Shown here in pieces: positions 23,521-32,910 of a DNA stretch of 53,343 nt. A model generated the notes under the pieces. It saw only the letters and a list, made by a program, of their open reading frames with translations, was not told where the DNA came from and ran no database searches. Source of the DNA: Acidobacteriota bacterium (GTDB lineage: Bacteria; Acidobacteriota; Terriglobia; Terriglobales; Acidobacteriaceae). The translations under genes were made by a program, and so were the position numbers. The stretch spans positions 1 through 53,343 of the forward strand of contig JARLGJ010000051.1 of assembly GCA_031296105.1 (NCBI GenBank), given 5' to 3'. Position 1 is the first letter of the stretch. Each line of letters begins with the position of its first letter.

Positions 23521-26346
23521 ATGGTTCGTCTGTTCTCTTTCCTTTTGGCTTTCCTGTTTGTAGCCGGAGCTGCCTTTGCCCAACAGGGCATCATTGAGGA
23601 CATTCGTGTCCATGGCAACCGGCGCATTCCGGCCGAAACGATCCGCGCCCGCATGTTTACACGTCCGGGCGACGTGTTCGATCCGTCCGGACTGGAGCGC
23701 GACTTCAACTCGCTCTGGAACGCGGGATATTTCGACGATCTGCGCATCGAGCGTGAGCAGAGCCCGAAGGGATGGATTCTGCACGTCTATGTGAAGGAAA
23801 AGCCGACGATCCGTGAGATCAAGTACATCGGCCTGAACGCCGTCACGCAGAGCGACGTGCTGGACAAGTTCAAGGAGCTGAAGGTCGGCCTGAGCCAGGA
23901 GAGTCAGTTCGACCCGACGCGGGTTAAAAAGGCCGAGGTGGTGCTGAAGGAATTGCTGGCCGCGCACGGCCACCAGTTCGCCAAGATCGTCACCGAAGTG
24001 CGGCAGATTCCGCCGGCCGCCGTGGGCATCACCTTCAACATCAAGGAAGGCCCGAAGGTGAAGGTGGGCAAGATCAAGTTCGAGGGCAATAAGAAGGTTT
24101 CGTCGCGCTATCTGCGCGCCGCCATGAAGAACTCGCGGCCCATCGGCGTGCCGCACTCCATCATCCTGGAGAACCTGTTCGCCCGCACCTACGACGCCAC
24201 CAAGCTGAGCGAAGACGCCGAGCGCGTGCGCTTTGCCTACCAGGACAAGGGCTACTTCAAGGCCATCGTCGAAGATCCGAAGGCGAAGATCCATGACACC
24301 AACGGCATCGCCTGGTACTTCCCGATCCGCTCCACGCGCGGCAAGGCAGTGGACATCACGGTGCCGGTGGAAGATGGCGAACGCTACCGGCTGAAGGCGA
24401 TCACCTTCAGCAATAACAAGGCGCTGAACAACTCGGCTGGCCTGCGCCGGCTGTTCAAGATCAAGGACGGCGAGTGGTTCAACCGCACCGCGGTGGGCAA
24501 GGGCCTGGAAGAATTGCGCAAGGCCTACGGCTCGCTGGGCTACATCAACGAGACCAACGTGCCGGAAACCGAGATCGACGAAGAACACAAGACGATCACG
24601 ATGAAGATCGACGTCGATGAAGGCAAGCAGTTCTTCGTGCGCCGCGTAGAATTCACGGGCAACACCACCACGCGCGACAAGGTTATCCGCCGCGAACTGG
24701 CCCTGGAAGAAGGCCAGATCTACAACTCCCGCCTGTGGGAGATGAGCCTGCTGCGCCTGAACCAGCTCAACTTCTTCGAGACGTTGAAGCCCGAGCAGGA
24801 TTCCGAAGTGCACCAGGACGTGGCCAACAGCACGGTGGACATCACCCTGAAGGTGAAGGAAAAGGGCAAGAACCAGATCGGCCTGAATGGCGGCATGAGC
24901 GGCATGGCCGGCGCCTTCGTGGGCTTGAACTACCAGACCAACAACTTCCTGGGCCTGGGCGAGACGCTGTCGGTCTCGGCCTCTCTGGGCAGCTACCAGC
25001 GCGATGCCATGTTCGGCTTCACCGAGCCCTACTTCCTGGATAAGCCGCTGCAGTTGGGCTTTACGGTGTTCACCCGCAATTACAAGTACAACCAGGCCAA
25101 ACAGGCCTCCATCGCTTCGGGCACGAAGTCCACGCTGTCGCAGGCCTTCCAGAATTCGCTACAGAACTTCTCGCAGCAGAGCACGGGCTTCACGGTCTCG
25201 GGCAGCTACCCGCTGCACCGCTCGTTTAAGCGCATCGGACTCACCTATTCGTTCGATACGTCGGACATCACCACCTACACTTCGGCGTCGCAGAACTACT
25301 TCGAGTACCTGGCGTTCCGCAACGTGGGCGGACCGAACGCTCTGCAGGGCATCGTCACCAGCAAACTGGTGCCCAGCTTCAGCAGCAGCACCATCGACAA
25401 TCCGATGCGCCCGCACCGTGGCCGCAGCTACTTCATCGGCATGGATATCGCGGGCATTGGCGGCAACGTCGCCGATATCCGCCCAGTGACCGAATACAAG
25501 CAGTTCATCCCGATGAAGGGCCTGCGCGCGCGCAAAGACGGCATGCAGACCCTGGGCATCCGCCTGCAGGGATCGTTCATCACCGGCTTTGCCGGCAAAA
25601 CGGCGCCGCCGTTCGAACGCTTCTTCCAGGGCGGCGATACCGACCTGCGCGGCTTCGACGTGCGCTCGATCTCGCCGGTGGCCTTCATCTCGGACAAGCA
25701 GGCGGTCACGCTGACCGACCGCGCCGGCAGCGCTATTCCGGTCGATACGAACAACCTGAACGTTGGCGCCTACACCGTGACCGTGCCGATCAACCGCCTG
25801 GTGTACCCCGGCGGCGACACCAGCCTGGTGGCCAACTTTGAATACCGCATCCCCATCGCGGGACCGGTCACCTTCGCCTTCTTCACCGATACCGGCATGA
25901 ACATGGCGGTGCGCCAGTCGCAGTTGCGCCTCTCCGACGAACAGATCAGTTCGCTGGATAACACGCCGTTCGGCTGCCCCAACGTGACCCTCACCCACAG
26001 CGGAGTAAATGGCGAGGCCTACACCTGCACCGGCACGCAGTTCCTGAAGTTCGCCAGGGAGATTACTCCTGTGGCCGGCACCAATTACCAGGTGCGCATG
26101 TCCACCGGCGCCGAGCTGCAGGTGATCCTGCCGGTGGTCAACGCGCCGTTCCGCATCTACTACGCCTACAACCCGCTGCGCGTGGACACCTGGGCCGATC
26201 CCAAGGTGCTGATGACGCGCAGCATGTTCCCGGTTGGCGATGCGGGCGACTACACCTACGCGAACGCGGTTGCGACCTACACGCCGAACTATCGCGTGCG
26301 CGAGCCGCGCAAAACGTTCCGCTTCACGGTGGCCACGACGTTCTAG
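23521..26346 (+). CDS. bamA: Outer membrane protein assembly factor BamA
   Basis: BamA is the central Omp85 subunit of the machine that inserts beta-barrels into the outer membrane. About 941 residues: a signal peptide (FSFLLAFLFVAGAAFA), five POTRA-like repeats up to about residue 430 (for example IIEDIRVHGNRRIPAETIRARM and FFVRRVEFTGNTTTRDKVIRREL), then a 16-strand barrel. The barrel includes the VRGF-like motif DLRGFD in loop 6 and ends in phenylalanine, as expected for a BAM substrate. It is longer than the E. coli protein (810), mainly through extra barrel loops. ATG 23521 gives the natural signal peptide, although GGAGGG touches it directly; a GTG at 23500 is the alternative. It is followed by skp. 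Confidence 0.95.
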   Translation: MVRLFSFLLAFLFVAGAAFAQQGIIEDIRVHGNRRIPAETIRARMFTRPGDVFDPSGLERDFNSLWNAGYFDDLRIEREQSPKGWILHVYVKEKPTIREIKYIGLNAVTQSDVLDKFKELKVGLSQESQFDPTRVKKAEVVLKELLAAHGHQFAKIVTEVRQIPPAAVGITFNIKEGPKVKVGKIKFEGNKKVSSRYLRAAMKNSRPIGVPHSIILENLFARTYDATKLSEDAERVRFAYQDKGYFKAIVEDPKAKIHDTNGIAWYFPIRSTRGKAVDITVPVEDGERYRLKAITFSNNKALNNSAGLRRLFKIKDGEWFNRTAVGKGLEELRKAYGSLGYINETNVPETEIDEEHKTITMKIDVDEGKQFFVRRVEFTGNTTTRDKVIRRELALEEGQIYNSRLWEMSLLRLNQLNFFETLKPEQDSEVHQDVANSTVDITLKVKEKGKNQIGLNGGMSGMAGAFVGLNYQTNNFLGLGETLSVSASLGSYQRDAMFGFTEPYFLDKPLQLGFTVFTRNYKYNQAKQASIASGTKSTLSQAFQNSLQNFSQQSTGFTVSGSYPLHRSFKRIGLTYSFDTSDITTYTSASQNYFEYLAFRNVGGPNALQGIVTSKLVPSFSSSTIDNPMRPHRGRSYFIGMDIAGIGGNVADIRPVTEYKQFIPMKGLRARKDGMQTLGIRLQGSFITGFAGKTAPPFERFFQGGDTDLRGFDVRSISPVAFISDKQAVTLTDRAGSAIPVDTNNLNVGAYTVTVPINRLVYPGGDTSLVANFEYRIPIAGPVTFAFFTDTGMNMAVRQSQLRLSDEQISSLDNTPFGCPNVTLTHSGVNGEAYTCTGTQFLKFAREITPVAGTNYQVRMSTGAELQVILPVVNAPFRIYYAYNPLRVDTWADPKVLMTRSMFPVGDAGDYTYANAVATYTPNYRVREPRKTFRFTVATTF

Positions 26347-26387
26347 TTTTCTCTGTCCTGGGAAGGAGCGCCGCTGCCGCGTGCGGT

Positions 26388-26416
26388 TTGACGCTCCTAA
26401 TCCCGCAACCTATAAT
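26388..26416 (+). promoter_or_regulatory. Promoter of skp
   Basis: TTGACG (26388-26393) and TATAAT (26411-26416) are separated by exactly 17 bp, the best sigma-70 match in the window. The expected start is near 26423, giving a leader of about 115 nt that contains a CTCCT-ACA-GGAG hairpin next to the ribosome binding site. Confidence 0.75.
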
Positions 26417-26536
26417 CGCTTTGATCCGTAAGAGGAATTTTTCGACTAGGGCTGGAGCCGCAAGGTTCGCCCGCCTGCAGAAAGGTTTCCGCGGAATATC
26501 CCCTGTGTGCTCCTACAGGAGCAGAGGCTAATTTCA

Positions 26537-27172
26537 ATGAAACGCAACTTCGTCCGCTTTGTTCCGGCCGCCGCTTTGGCCATGATTCTCAGCGCCGGGG
26601 CCTTTGCCCAGTCTGCTGCTCCCGCCGCCGCGCCGTCCGCTACCAAGGTCGGCATCATCAACATCCAGGCCGCTATCGTTGGCTCCAACGAAGGCCAGCG
26701 CGATTTCGAGACGCTGCAGAAAAAATTCGACCCGAAGCGTCAGGAGTTGGAAGGCCTGAACAAGGAAGTCGATGAACTGCAGAAGAAATTCAACACCCAG
26801 GGCGACAAGCTGAGCGACGAAGCGCGCGCCGACCTGCTGAAGCAGATCGATACCAAAAAGAAGACGTTGCAGCGCAACTACGAAGACGCCAACGCCGACA
26901 TTCAGTCGCAGCAGAACGAGATCGCCAACCGCATCGGCCAGAAGATGGTTGAGGTGCTGGATAAGTACGCCAAGGACAACGCCTTTACCCTGATCCTGGA
27001 CGTCAGCGGTCAGCAAAGCCCGGTTCTGTGGGCCGCCAGCTCGGTGGACGTGACCAAGGCCGTGGTCGACGCCTACAACGCCCAGTCGGGTATTGCAGCT
27101 CCCGCCAAGCCCGCTGCTGCCAAGCCCGCTGCGACTCACCCCGCAGCCCCTGCCGGTGGCGTGAAGAAGTAG
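26537..27172 (+). CDS. skp: OmpH/Skp-family periplasmic chaperone
   Basis: Skp holds unfolded outer-membrane proteins in the periplasm on their way to BamA. The protein has 211 residues. The signal peptide ends at SAGAFAQ (about residue 25). A strand KVGIINIQAAIVGSNEGQRDFE starts the body, followed by two long coiled-coil arms with heptad charges (about residues 60-130) and a returning strand FTLILDVSGQQSPVLW. The C-terminal 30 residues are a low-complexity A/P/K tail, absent from E. coli Skp (161 residues). ATG 26537 is preceded by AGGAGCAGAGG. The bamA-skp pairing is the usual one. Confidence 0.92.
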   Translation: MKRNFVRFVPAAALAMILSAGAFAQSAAPAAAPSATKVGIINIQAAIVGSNEGQRDFETLQKKFDPKRQELEGLNKEVDELQKKFNTQGDKLSDEARADLLKQIDTKKKTLQRNYEDANADIQSQQNEIANRIGQKMVEVLDKYAKDNAFTLILDVSGQQSPVLWAASSVDVTKAVVDAYNAQSGIAAPAKPAAAKPAATHPAAPAGGVKK

Positions 27173-27193
27173 TTGTTAAGAGCGATTTCCATG

Positions 27194-27223
27194 CCGCCCG
27201 GTTCGCCGGGCGGTTTTCTTTTT
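27194..27223 (+). terminator. Terminator of skp
   Basis: A perfect 8-bp stem with a TTCG tetraloop (CCGCCCGG / CCGGGCGG) is followed by TTTTCTTTTT. This is a canonical rho-independent terminator 21 nt after the skp stop. Confidence 0.9.
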
Positions 27224-27539
27224 CTGCAATTTATTTCACGATTCCCGAGTTGGAATCGAGGTCCAAAACGGACTATCTGCAATGTGGAAAAAGCGTGGAA
27301 AACTCCGCGCTCCTGAAATGTGAATGCCTGGTTACGCGTAAATATCTTGCTCCAAGCTGAAAATTAAACGCGCAACTTGTTGATTAATAAATGAGTTACA
27401 AAATATGTTGCAATCTCCTTGACGACGGGCACAGGGCTGTTGCAGAAAGACGCGCAAAGGAGTTTTGCACAAATCCACATTTGCAAATATATTTTGTGGC
27501 CCTGCGGAAGGGCGTCATAACCAGCGAAAAACGAAGGGG
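27224..27539. other. AT-rich intergenic stretch between skp and lepA
   Basis: This 316-bp gap between converging genes is far richer in A and T than the rest of the window and has no plausible gene. It contains TGTGGAAAA (27283-27291) and CGTGGAAAA (27294-27302), similar to DnaA boxes, and an AATCCACA and a TTTTGTGG near 27472-27499. It also has an inverted pair TTTGCA / TGCAAA around 27465-27487, and a hairpin CGATTCC / GGAATCG near 27239-27257. A weak GCCCT / AGGGC hairpin at 27499-27513 may help end lepA transcripts. The function is unknown. Confidence 0.4.
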
Positions 27540-29354
27540 TCAGCTCTCTTCGCTGGCGACGCGCAGGACGGCCAGGAAGGCTTCCTGCGGAATATCCACT
27601 TTACCCACGCGCTTCATGCGGCGCTTGCCCTCTTTTTGCTTCTCTAAGAGTTTGCGCTTACGAGAAATATCGCCGCCGTAACATTTGGCGAGCACGTTCT
27701 TGCGCAGGGCAGCCACGGTTTCGCGGGCCACAATGCGGGCGCCGATGGCGGCCTGGATGGCGACCTCGAACTGCTGGCGCGGGATGAGCTCGCGCATCTT
27801 GCTGACCAGTGCCTTGCCGCGCTCGTAGGCCGAGTCGCGATGCACGATGATGGACAAGGCATCGACGCTCTCGCCGGCGACCAGGATGTCCAGCTTCACC
27901 ATCGGCGACTCCCACCAGCCGGAGAGGTGATAGTCCAGCGAAGCGTAGCCGCGCGAGACGGTCTTGAGACGGTCATAGAAATCGAGCACAACTTCGTTCA
28001 GCGGCAGCTCATAGGTAATCATCACGCGGCTCGCGCCGACGTATTCGAAATTCTTCTGCTTGCCGCGCTTCTCTTCCACCAGCTTCAGAATGCCGCCAAC
28101 GTACTCTTCGGCGGTGAGGATGGTGGCGGTGATGATGGGTTCCTTCACGCTTTCAATCAGCGTGGGATCGGGCCACTTCGACGGGTTGTCCACCTCAAGA
28201 GCCGTGCCGTCGGTGAGGGTGACGTCGTAGCGCACGCTGGGCGCGGTGATGATCAGGTCCAGGTTGTACTCGCGCTCCAGACGCTCCTGGATGATTTCCA
28301 TGTGCAGCAGTCCGAGGAAGCCGCAGCGGAAACCGAAGCCGAGGGCCGTGGAGCTTTCCGGCTCGAAGAAGAACGAGGCGTCGTTGAGGCGCAACTTCTC
28401 CAGGGCATCGCGCAACAGGTTGTGCTCGTGCGAATCCACCGTGTAGAGGCCGGCAAAGACCATGGCCTTGATGTCTTCAAAGCCGGGCATGGCCTCAATG
28501 GCCGGGTGGTCGGCGTCGGTGATGGTGTCGCCAATCTTCACATCTCCCACGGTCTTCATGGTGGCGAAGAAGAAGCCAACCTCGCCGGCCGTCAGCTCGC
28601 CGATCTCGGCTGCCTTGGGCGTGAGCACGCCCATGGAGTCCACCAGGAACGTCGTGCCCTTGGCCATGAGCTTGATCTTCTGTCCCTTGTAGAGGCGTCC
28701 GTTTACGACGCGGGCCAGCACGCCCACGCCGCGGTAGCTGTCAAACCAGGAATCGAAGATAAGGGCCTGTAGAGGCGCTTCCACGCGGCCCTTGGGCGGC
28801 GGCACGCGCTTGACGATCTCTTCCAGCACCTCGATGACGCCCATGCCCGTCTTGGCGCTGATGGGAAGGGCCGTGGAGGCGTCGAGGCCGACGGCGCTCT
28901 CGATCATCTCCTTGGTACGCTCGATGTCGGCGCTGGGCAGGTCGATCTTGTTGATGACCGGAATAATCTCGAGGCCGTGGTTGATGGCGATGTAGCTGTT
29001 GGCCAGCGTCTGCGCTTCCACGCCCTGGGTGGCGTCCACCACCAGCAGCGCGCCCTCGCAACTGGCCAGCGAGCGCGAGACTTCGTAGGAGAAGTCCACG
29101 TGGCCCGGCGTGTCGATCAGGTTGAGCTGATAGGTCTGGCCATCCTTGGCCGCGTAGAGCATACGCACGGCATGGGCCTTGATGGTGATGCCGCGTTCGC
29201 GCTCCAGGTCCATGGCGTCCAGCACCTGCTCCTGGCCGGCCATTTCGCGGGCCGTAAGCGAGCCGGTGATCTCCAACATGCGGTCGGAGAGGGTGGTCTT
29301 GCCGTGGTCAATGTGCGCGATGATCGCGAAATTCCGAATCAGAGTGCGGTCCAT
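27540..29354 (-). CDS. lepA: Elongation factor 4 (LepA)
   Basis: LepA is a ribosome-associated translational GTPase that influences initiation and back-translocation. The 604-residue protein has G1 AHIDHGKT (13-20), G2 near RGITIKA, G3 DTPGHVDF (81-88) and G4 NKIDLP (about 135). These are followed by domain II, the EF-G-like domain [26 protein letters not shown], and the LepA-specific C-terminal domain ending [24 protein letters not shown]. Length and order are standard (E. coli 599). The lepA gene here is not next to lepB, its usual partner in proteobacteria. Confidence 0.97.
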   Translation of the reverse strand: MDRTLIRNFAIIAHIDHGKTTLSDRMLEITGSLTAREMAGQEQVLDAMDLERERGITIKAHAVRMLYAAKDGQTYQLNLIDTPGHVDFSYEVSRSLASCEGALLVVDATQGVEAQTLANSYIAINHGLEIIPVINKIDLPSADIERTKEMIESAVGLDASTALPISAKTGMGVIEVLEEIVKRVPPPKGRVEAPLQALIFDSWFDSYRGVGVLARVVNGRLYKGQKIKLMAKGTTFLVDSMGVLTPKAAEIGELTAGEVGFFFATMKTVGDVKIGDTITDADHPAIEAMPGFEDIKAMVFAGLYTVDSHEHNLLRDALEKLRLNDASFFFEPESSTALGFGFRCGFLGLLHMEIIQERLEREYNLDLIITAPSVRYDVTLTDGTALEVDNPSKWPDPTLIESVKEPIITATILTAEEYVGGILKLVEEKRGKQKNFEYVGASRVMITYELPLNEVVLDFYDRLKTVSRGYASLDYHLSGWWESPMVKLDILVAGESVDALSIIVHRDSAYERGKALVSKMRELIPRQQFEVAIQAAIGARIVARETVAALRKNVLAKCYGGDISRKRKLLEKQKEGKRRMKRVGKVDIPQEAFLAVLRVASEES

Positions 29355-29556
29355 GCTTTACTTTCAGTTCAAATGCCCGCACGGTCGGCGCGGCTCGGGG
29401 TCTGTATCGTCTTATTTTACCATCGCGGGCACATTGCGGAGGGATCTGGCGCAGGGGGCGGATCCACGCGCGATGGAATTGCGCGGCGCGATCCGGACGC
29501 GCACTTTGCGGCGGCTTCCGGTACACTTGAACACGGAGTTTTTTAGGAGGCTACAC

Positions 29557-30147
29557 TTGGCAAAACGCTTCGCACTCGTAATGGCGCTGCTGCTGATAAT
29601 GGCGGCGGCCACATTCGCGCAAGTGCCCTCTGCGGGCAACGTCTTTGTCGGCTATTCACTGGCTCGCGTGGACGCCGGCTGGGGCACCCAGGGCAACATC
29701 AACGGCTGGGAGGTTTCCGCCGAAGGCAAGGTGGCGCCGTTTGTGGGCATGGTTCTGGACCTGGGTACGACCTACGGCCCGCTGCCGATTCCGAATTCGC
29801 AACTGTTCGGAACCAGCGGCATGGCCACGGGTGAGTCGACCCTGGTGACCTACATGGTGGGCCCGAGGGTCTCGGTAAAGGTCGGCCGCTTCCGTCCCTT
29901 CGCTCACGTGCTGGTAGGCGGCGCACACCTTCATCAGAACGTGACGCACTACGCGGATGCGTATGTCCACGGGGAAACTGCACTGGCCGATGACTTCGGC
30001 GGCGGCGTGGATTACCGCATTATGCCGCACATCGGATTCCGCCTGCAGGGCGACGCTTTGCAGACACGCTTCCGTGATGACTACCCGGTCAACACAGGCG
30101 TCAAAACCAACATTCGCGGGTCGGCTGGCATCGTCTTCAACTTCTAA
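29557..30147 (+). CDS. Small outer-membrane beta-barrel protein
   Basis: The 196-residue protein has a signal peptide (KRFALVMALLLIMAAATFAQ) and then alternating short amphipathic strands separated by glycine- and asparagine-rich turns, ending GIVFNF with a terminal phenylalanine. This is the pattern of 8-strand OmpA/OmpX-like barrels (PF13505-type). Start: TTG at 29557, with a perfect AGGAGG 6 nt upstream; the frame is open much further upstream, but there is no ribosome binding site there and no signal peptide would result. It is divergent from lepA and ends at a shared terminator with the permease gene. The specific function cannot be deduced. Confidence 0.8.
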   Translation: MAKRFALVMALLLIMAAATFAQVPSAGNVFVGYSLARVDAGWGTQGNINGWEVSAEGKVAPFVGMVLDLGTTYGPLPIPNSQLFGTSGMATGESTLVTYMVGPRVSVKVGRFRPFAHVLVGGAHLHQNVTHYADAYVHGETALADDFGGGVDYRIMPHIGFRLQGDALQTRFRDDYPVNTGVKTNIRGSAGIVFNF

Positions 30148-30182
30148 CCGCTGGCGCCCTCCGGGTGCGCGCAACAAAAGAT

Positions 30183-30210
30183 AAAGGCCGGTGCACATGC
30201 ACCGGCCTTT
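30183..30210. terminator. Bidirectional terminator
   Basis: A perfect 13-bp stem AAAGGCCGGTGCA / TGCACCGGCCTTT with a 2-nt centre lies between the converging beta-barrel and permease genes. The A/T ends of the stem give a T-run in either direction. Confidence 0.85.
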
Positions 30211-30230
30211 GTTATGTCCGCAGGCAGGTT

Positions 30231-31340
30231 CTATTCGTAGGCCAGGGCCTCGATGGGATCCTTCTGCGCGGCGCGCAAGGCCGGGTAAATGGCGCCCACC
30301 AGCGCCCCGATGACGGCCAGCACGGTGGCACGCATCACCCAGTGGTAGTCCCACACCATCTTGTGCAGCGGGAACTTATGGTTGATTCCGGCAGAGGCCA
30401 GCGCGGTCAGCAACAGTCCCATCAACACTCCGCCAATGGCCAGCACAAAGGCCTCGCGCAGGATGACGTTGAGAATGTACAGCCGCGTGGCGCCCAGCGA
30501 TTTGAGGATGCCGATCTCGCGCGTGCGCTCCATCACCGCGGTGTACATCGACTGGAAGATGACAATGAAGCCGATGGTGAGCGCGATGCCGATGACGATG
30601 TTGAAGAACGTGGCCAGGAAGGGAATGTTATTCACCGTCATGAGCGAGGCGTACTCAGCCAGCGAGCGCGCCACGTACTGCTCCATGCCCGGCGTGGCCT
30701 TGATGGCCTCCACTACGGCGGCGGCGTTCTGCGGCGAGTCGGTGCGCACGTAGAACATGCTGGCCTTGCCCTCGGAGCCAAGCAGTTCGGAGAGCGTGGC
30801 GATGGGAATGTAGCGGCGCGCGCCCTTGCCGTGCTCCACGATGCCGCTGACGCGGAACTTCTGGTTGAGCACCTCGAATTCGTCGCCGACCTTGGCGTGA
30901 TGATCCTGGGCGAAGAGATCGTCCACGATCATGTCGTTCGGCCCCTGGAACGGTCCGCCGGAAAGGTACTGGAAGGGGCGTCCCATTTTGTTGAAGTCGT
31001 TCGGTGAGTTGGGATCAAGCTCGATGCCGTCAATGACTTCAGGGTTCTTGGTGGTGATGAAGTGCATCACGATGGGCGACACGGCGGCGACGTGCGGCAG
31101 GGTGCGCAGCTTGTCGGCCACGCGGATGGAGACCGGCGCGCCAGTGATGCCGGTGAAAAAGCTGGAGCCCGGCGGCGACACCATCACGTCAAAGCCAATG
31201 CCCTTCTGGCGGTCGGCGTTGTCGTTGAGCATGCTCAGGCAGAGGCCGACGATCAGCAGGATGAGCGTGACTTCGATGGCAATGGCGAAGACACTGATTA
31301 CGGTGCGCAGCGGCCGGTGCACCAGGTTGGAGATAACCAT
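30231..31340 (-). CDS. FtsX/MacB-type ABC transporter permease
   Basis: The 369-residue protein has one N-terminal helix (about residues 10-34), a periplasmic domain of about 220 residues (MacB_PCD-like, with ISPIVMHF and DLFAQDHHAKVGDEFEVLNQKFRVSGIV), and three C-terminal helices in the FtsX fold (YTAVMERTREIGILKSLGATRLYI is the coupling segment). Such permeases work with a LolD/MacB-like ATPase in lipoprotein transport, toxin export or signalling. No ATPase gene is adjacent; the next upstream gene is a sugar phosphomutase, separated by a terminator. Start ATG 31340 is chosen because AAAGGG lies 8 nt before it; a GTG at 31349 is the alternative. Export substrate unknown. Confidence 0.85.
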   Translation of the reverse strand: MVISNLVHRPLRTVISVFAIAIEVTLILLIVGLCLSMLNDNADRQKGIGFDVMVSPPGSSFFTGITGAPVSIRVADKLRTLPHVAAVSPIVMHFITTKNPEVIDGIELDPNSPNDFNKMGRPFQYLSGGPFQGPNDMIVDDLFAQDHHAKVGDEFEVLNQKFRVSGIVEHGKGARRYIPIATLSELLGSEGKASMFYVRTDSPQNAAAVVEAIKATPGMEQYVARSLAEYASLMTVNNIPFLATFFNIVIGIALTIGFIVIFQSMYTAVMERTREIGILKSLGATRLYILNVILREAFVLAIGGVLMGLLLTALASAGINHKFPLHKMVWDYHWVMRATVLAVIGALVGAIYPALRAAQKDPIEALAYE

Positions 31341-31429
31341 TTTGTTCACCCTTTGAGGATATCAAACCGGCCCGCAAAAAAGCCGTGCCAATGGGTTTTT
31401 TGAACAAATTGAGCCCGGCGGCGGCAGGC

Positions 31430-31459
31430 AAAAAAAAGGCGCCAACCGAAGGCGGCGCC
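31430..31459 (-). terminator. Terminator of the man operon
   Basis: A GC-rich stem capped by a TTCG tetraloop (GGCGCC arms, with GCC/GTT inside) is followed by eight T residues on the minus strand (31437-31430). It ends the manA-manC-manB transcript 16 nt past the last stop. Confidence 0.88.
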
Positions 31460-31475
31460 CACAGACTCCCGATTG

Positions 31476-32894
31476 CTATTTGTTGGCGCGCACAAACTCC
31501 ACGGCGGCGTCCAGAATCTTCTCCACCGTTTCGGGCGAGGCGGCCTCGCAATAGACACGCAGCAGGGGCTCGGTGCCCGATCCGCGAATCAGCAGCCAAG
31601 CCTCGGCTCCGTGATTCGGGGCCGGAGCGTCGAGGAAAAACTTAAAGCCGTCCAGATCCTCAATGCGCAGCACCTTGTAGGGGCCAATCGACGAAGGCTT
31701 GGCCGCCGCGCGCGCCAGAGCGCTCTGCTTGATCTCCTCGGTCAGGCGCAGGTCGCGGCGTCCGTAGTAGTGCGCGCCGTAGTGCGTCTGCAGGCCCTGC
31801 ACAAGCTGGCCGAGCGTCTTGCCCTCGTCGGCCATCACGTTGGCCAGCAAGAGGGCGTTCAGGCTGCCGTCGCGCTCCAGAAGAAATTTGGGAATGCCGA
31901 TGCCGCCCGACTCTTCGCCGCCGATGAGCACCTGCTTGCCGCTGAGGGCAATCTCGGCCACGTACTTGAAGCCCACGCCGTGCTCGATCAGTTCGCGTCC
32001 GTAGGCGCGGGCGATGCGGTCCAACATGCGCGTGGTGTTGAAAGCCCTGGTGATCACTCCGGGCCAATGTTTGCGCTTTAGCAGCCACTCCAGCAGGATG
32101 GCAAAGCACATGTGCGCGTCCACCCACTGGCCGTCTTCGCTGACGGCGCCAATGCGGTCGGCATCGCCGTCGGTGGCCAGTCCGGCATCGCTATGGTTGG
32201 CCACCACGGTCGCTTGCAGACCGCTGAGGTGCGGCAGAATCGGCTCGGGATTGATGCCGCCAAAGAGCGGATCGATGTTGCCGTGAATCTCCGTGGCGGA
32301 GACGCCGAGTTCGGCGAAGATGTCGCGCAGAATGCCGCGGCCCGCGCCGTACATCACGTCAATGGTGAATTTGTGTTTGGCCTCGGCGATGCGCTTGAGA
32401 TCGACAAAGTTCTTGATGGCCGCAATGTACTCGGTCTTAAAGTCGGCCTCCACCACGGCGCCGCCCGCACGCTCCGTCAAAGGAGCGTCGATGAATGACT
32501 CGATCTTCTTGATGATGGCCGGAGCGGCCGAACCGCCATAGCCCGCCTTGTACTTCACGCCATTCCAGTTCCACGGATTGTGGCTGGAGGTGATCATGAC
32601 GCCGCCGGCGGCGCCCTGTTTTTTCACCATGTAGCTGAGGGCAGGCGTGGGCGTGATCTCCTTGGCTAACTGCACGCGGATGCCCGAGGCGGCGATGGCC
32701 TCCGAGGCGACCTCGGCAAAGCGGCGCGAGCCGAAGCGCGTGTCATAGGCCACCAGCACGCCGGCGGCGGGATTCTCATATTGATGAACGTAGGCGGCAA
32801 TGGCCCGGGCGGCGCGGCGGACGTTCTCATAGGTGTAGTCGTCGGCAATAATGCCGCGCCATCCGTCCGTGCCAAACTTGATCTGCTGTGTCAT
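31476..32894 (-). CDS. manB: Phosphomannomutase/phosphoglucomutase
   Basis: The 472-residue alpha-D-phosphohexomutase interconverts mannose-6-P/mannose-1-P and/or glucose-6-P/glucose-1-P. Motifs: FGTDGWRG at the N-terminus, the active phosphoserine in MITSSHNPWNWNG, the magnesium site DGDADR, the sugar-binding GEESGGIG, and the phosphate-binding RGSGTEPLLR at the C-terminus. ATG 32894 follows AAGGAAG, 16 bp after the manC stop. Given the manA and manC neighbours its role in mannose-1-P formation is very likely; glucose-1-P for galU is also possible. The sequence alone does not settle the preferred sugar. Confidence 0.88.
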   Translation of the reverse strand: MTQQIKFGTDGWRGIIADDYTYENVRRAARAIAAYVHQYENPAAGVLVAYDTRFGSRRFAEVASEAIAASGIRVQLAKEITPTPALSYMVKKQGAAGGVMITSSHNPWNWNGVKYKAGYGGSAAPAIIKKIESFIDAPLTERAGGAVVEADFKTEYIAAIKNFVDLKRIAEAKHKFTIDVMYGAGRGILRDIFAELGVSATEIHGNIDPLFGGINPEPILPHLSGLQATVVANHSDAGLATDGDADRIGAVSEDGQWVDAHMCFAILLEWLLKRKHWPGVITRAFNTTRMLDRIARAYGRELIEHGVGFKYVAEIALSGKQVLIGGEESGGIGIPKFLLERDGSLNALLLANVMADEGKTLGQLVQGLQTHYGAHYYGRRDLRLTEEIKQSALARAAAKPSSIGPYKVLRIEDLDGFKFFLDAPAPNHGAEAWLLIRGSGTEPLLRVYCEAASPETVEKILDAAVEFVRANK

Positions 32895-32910
32895 GCGTAC
32901 TTCCTTCACG

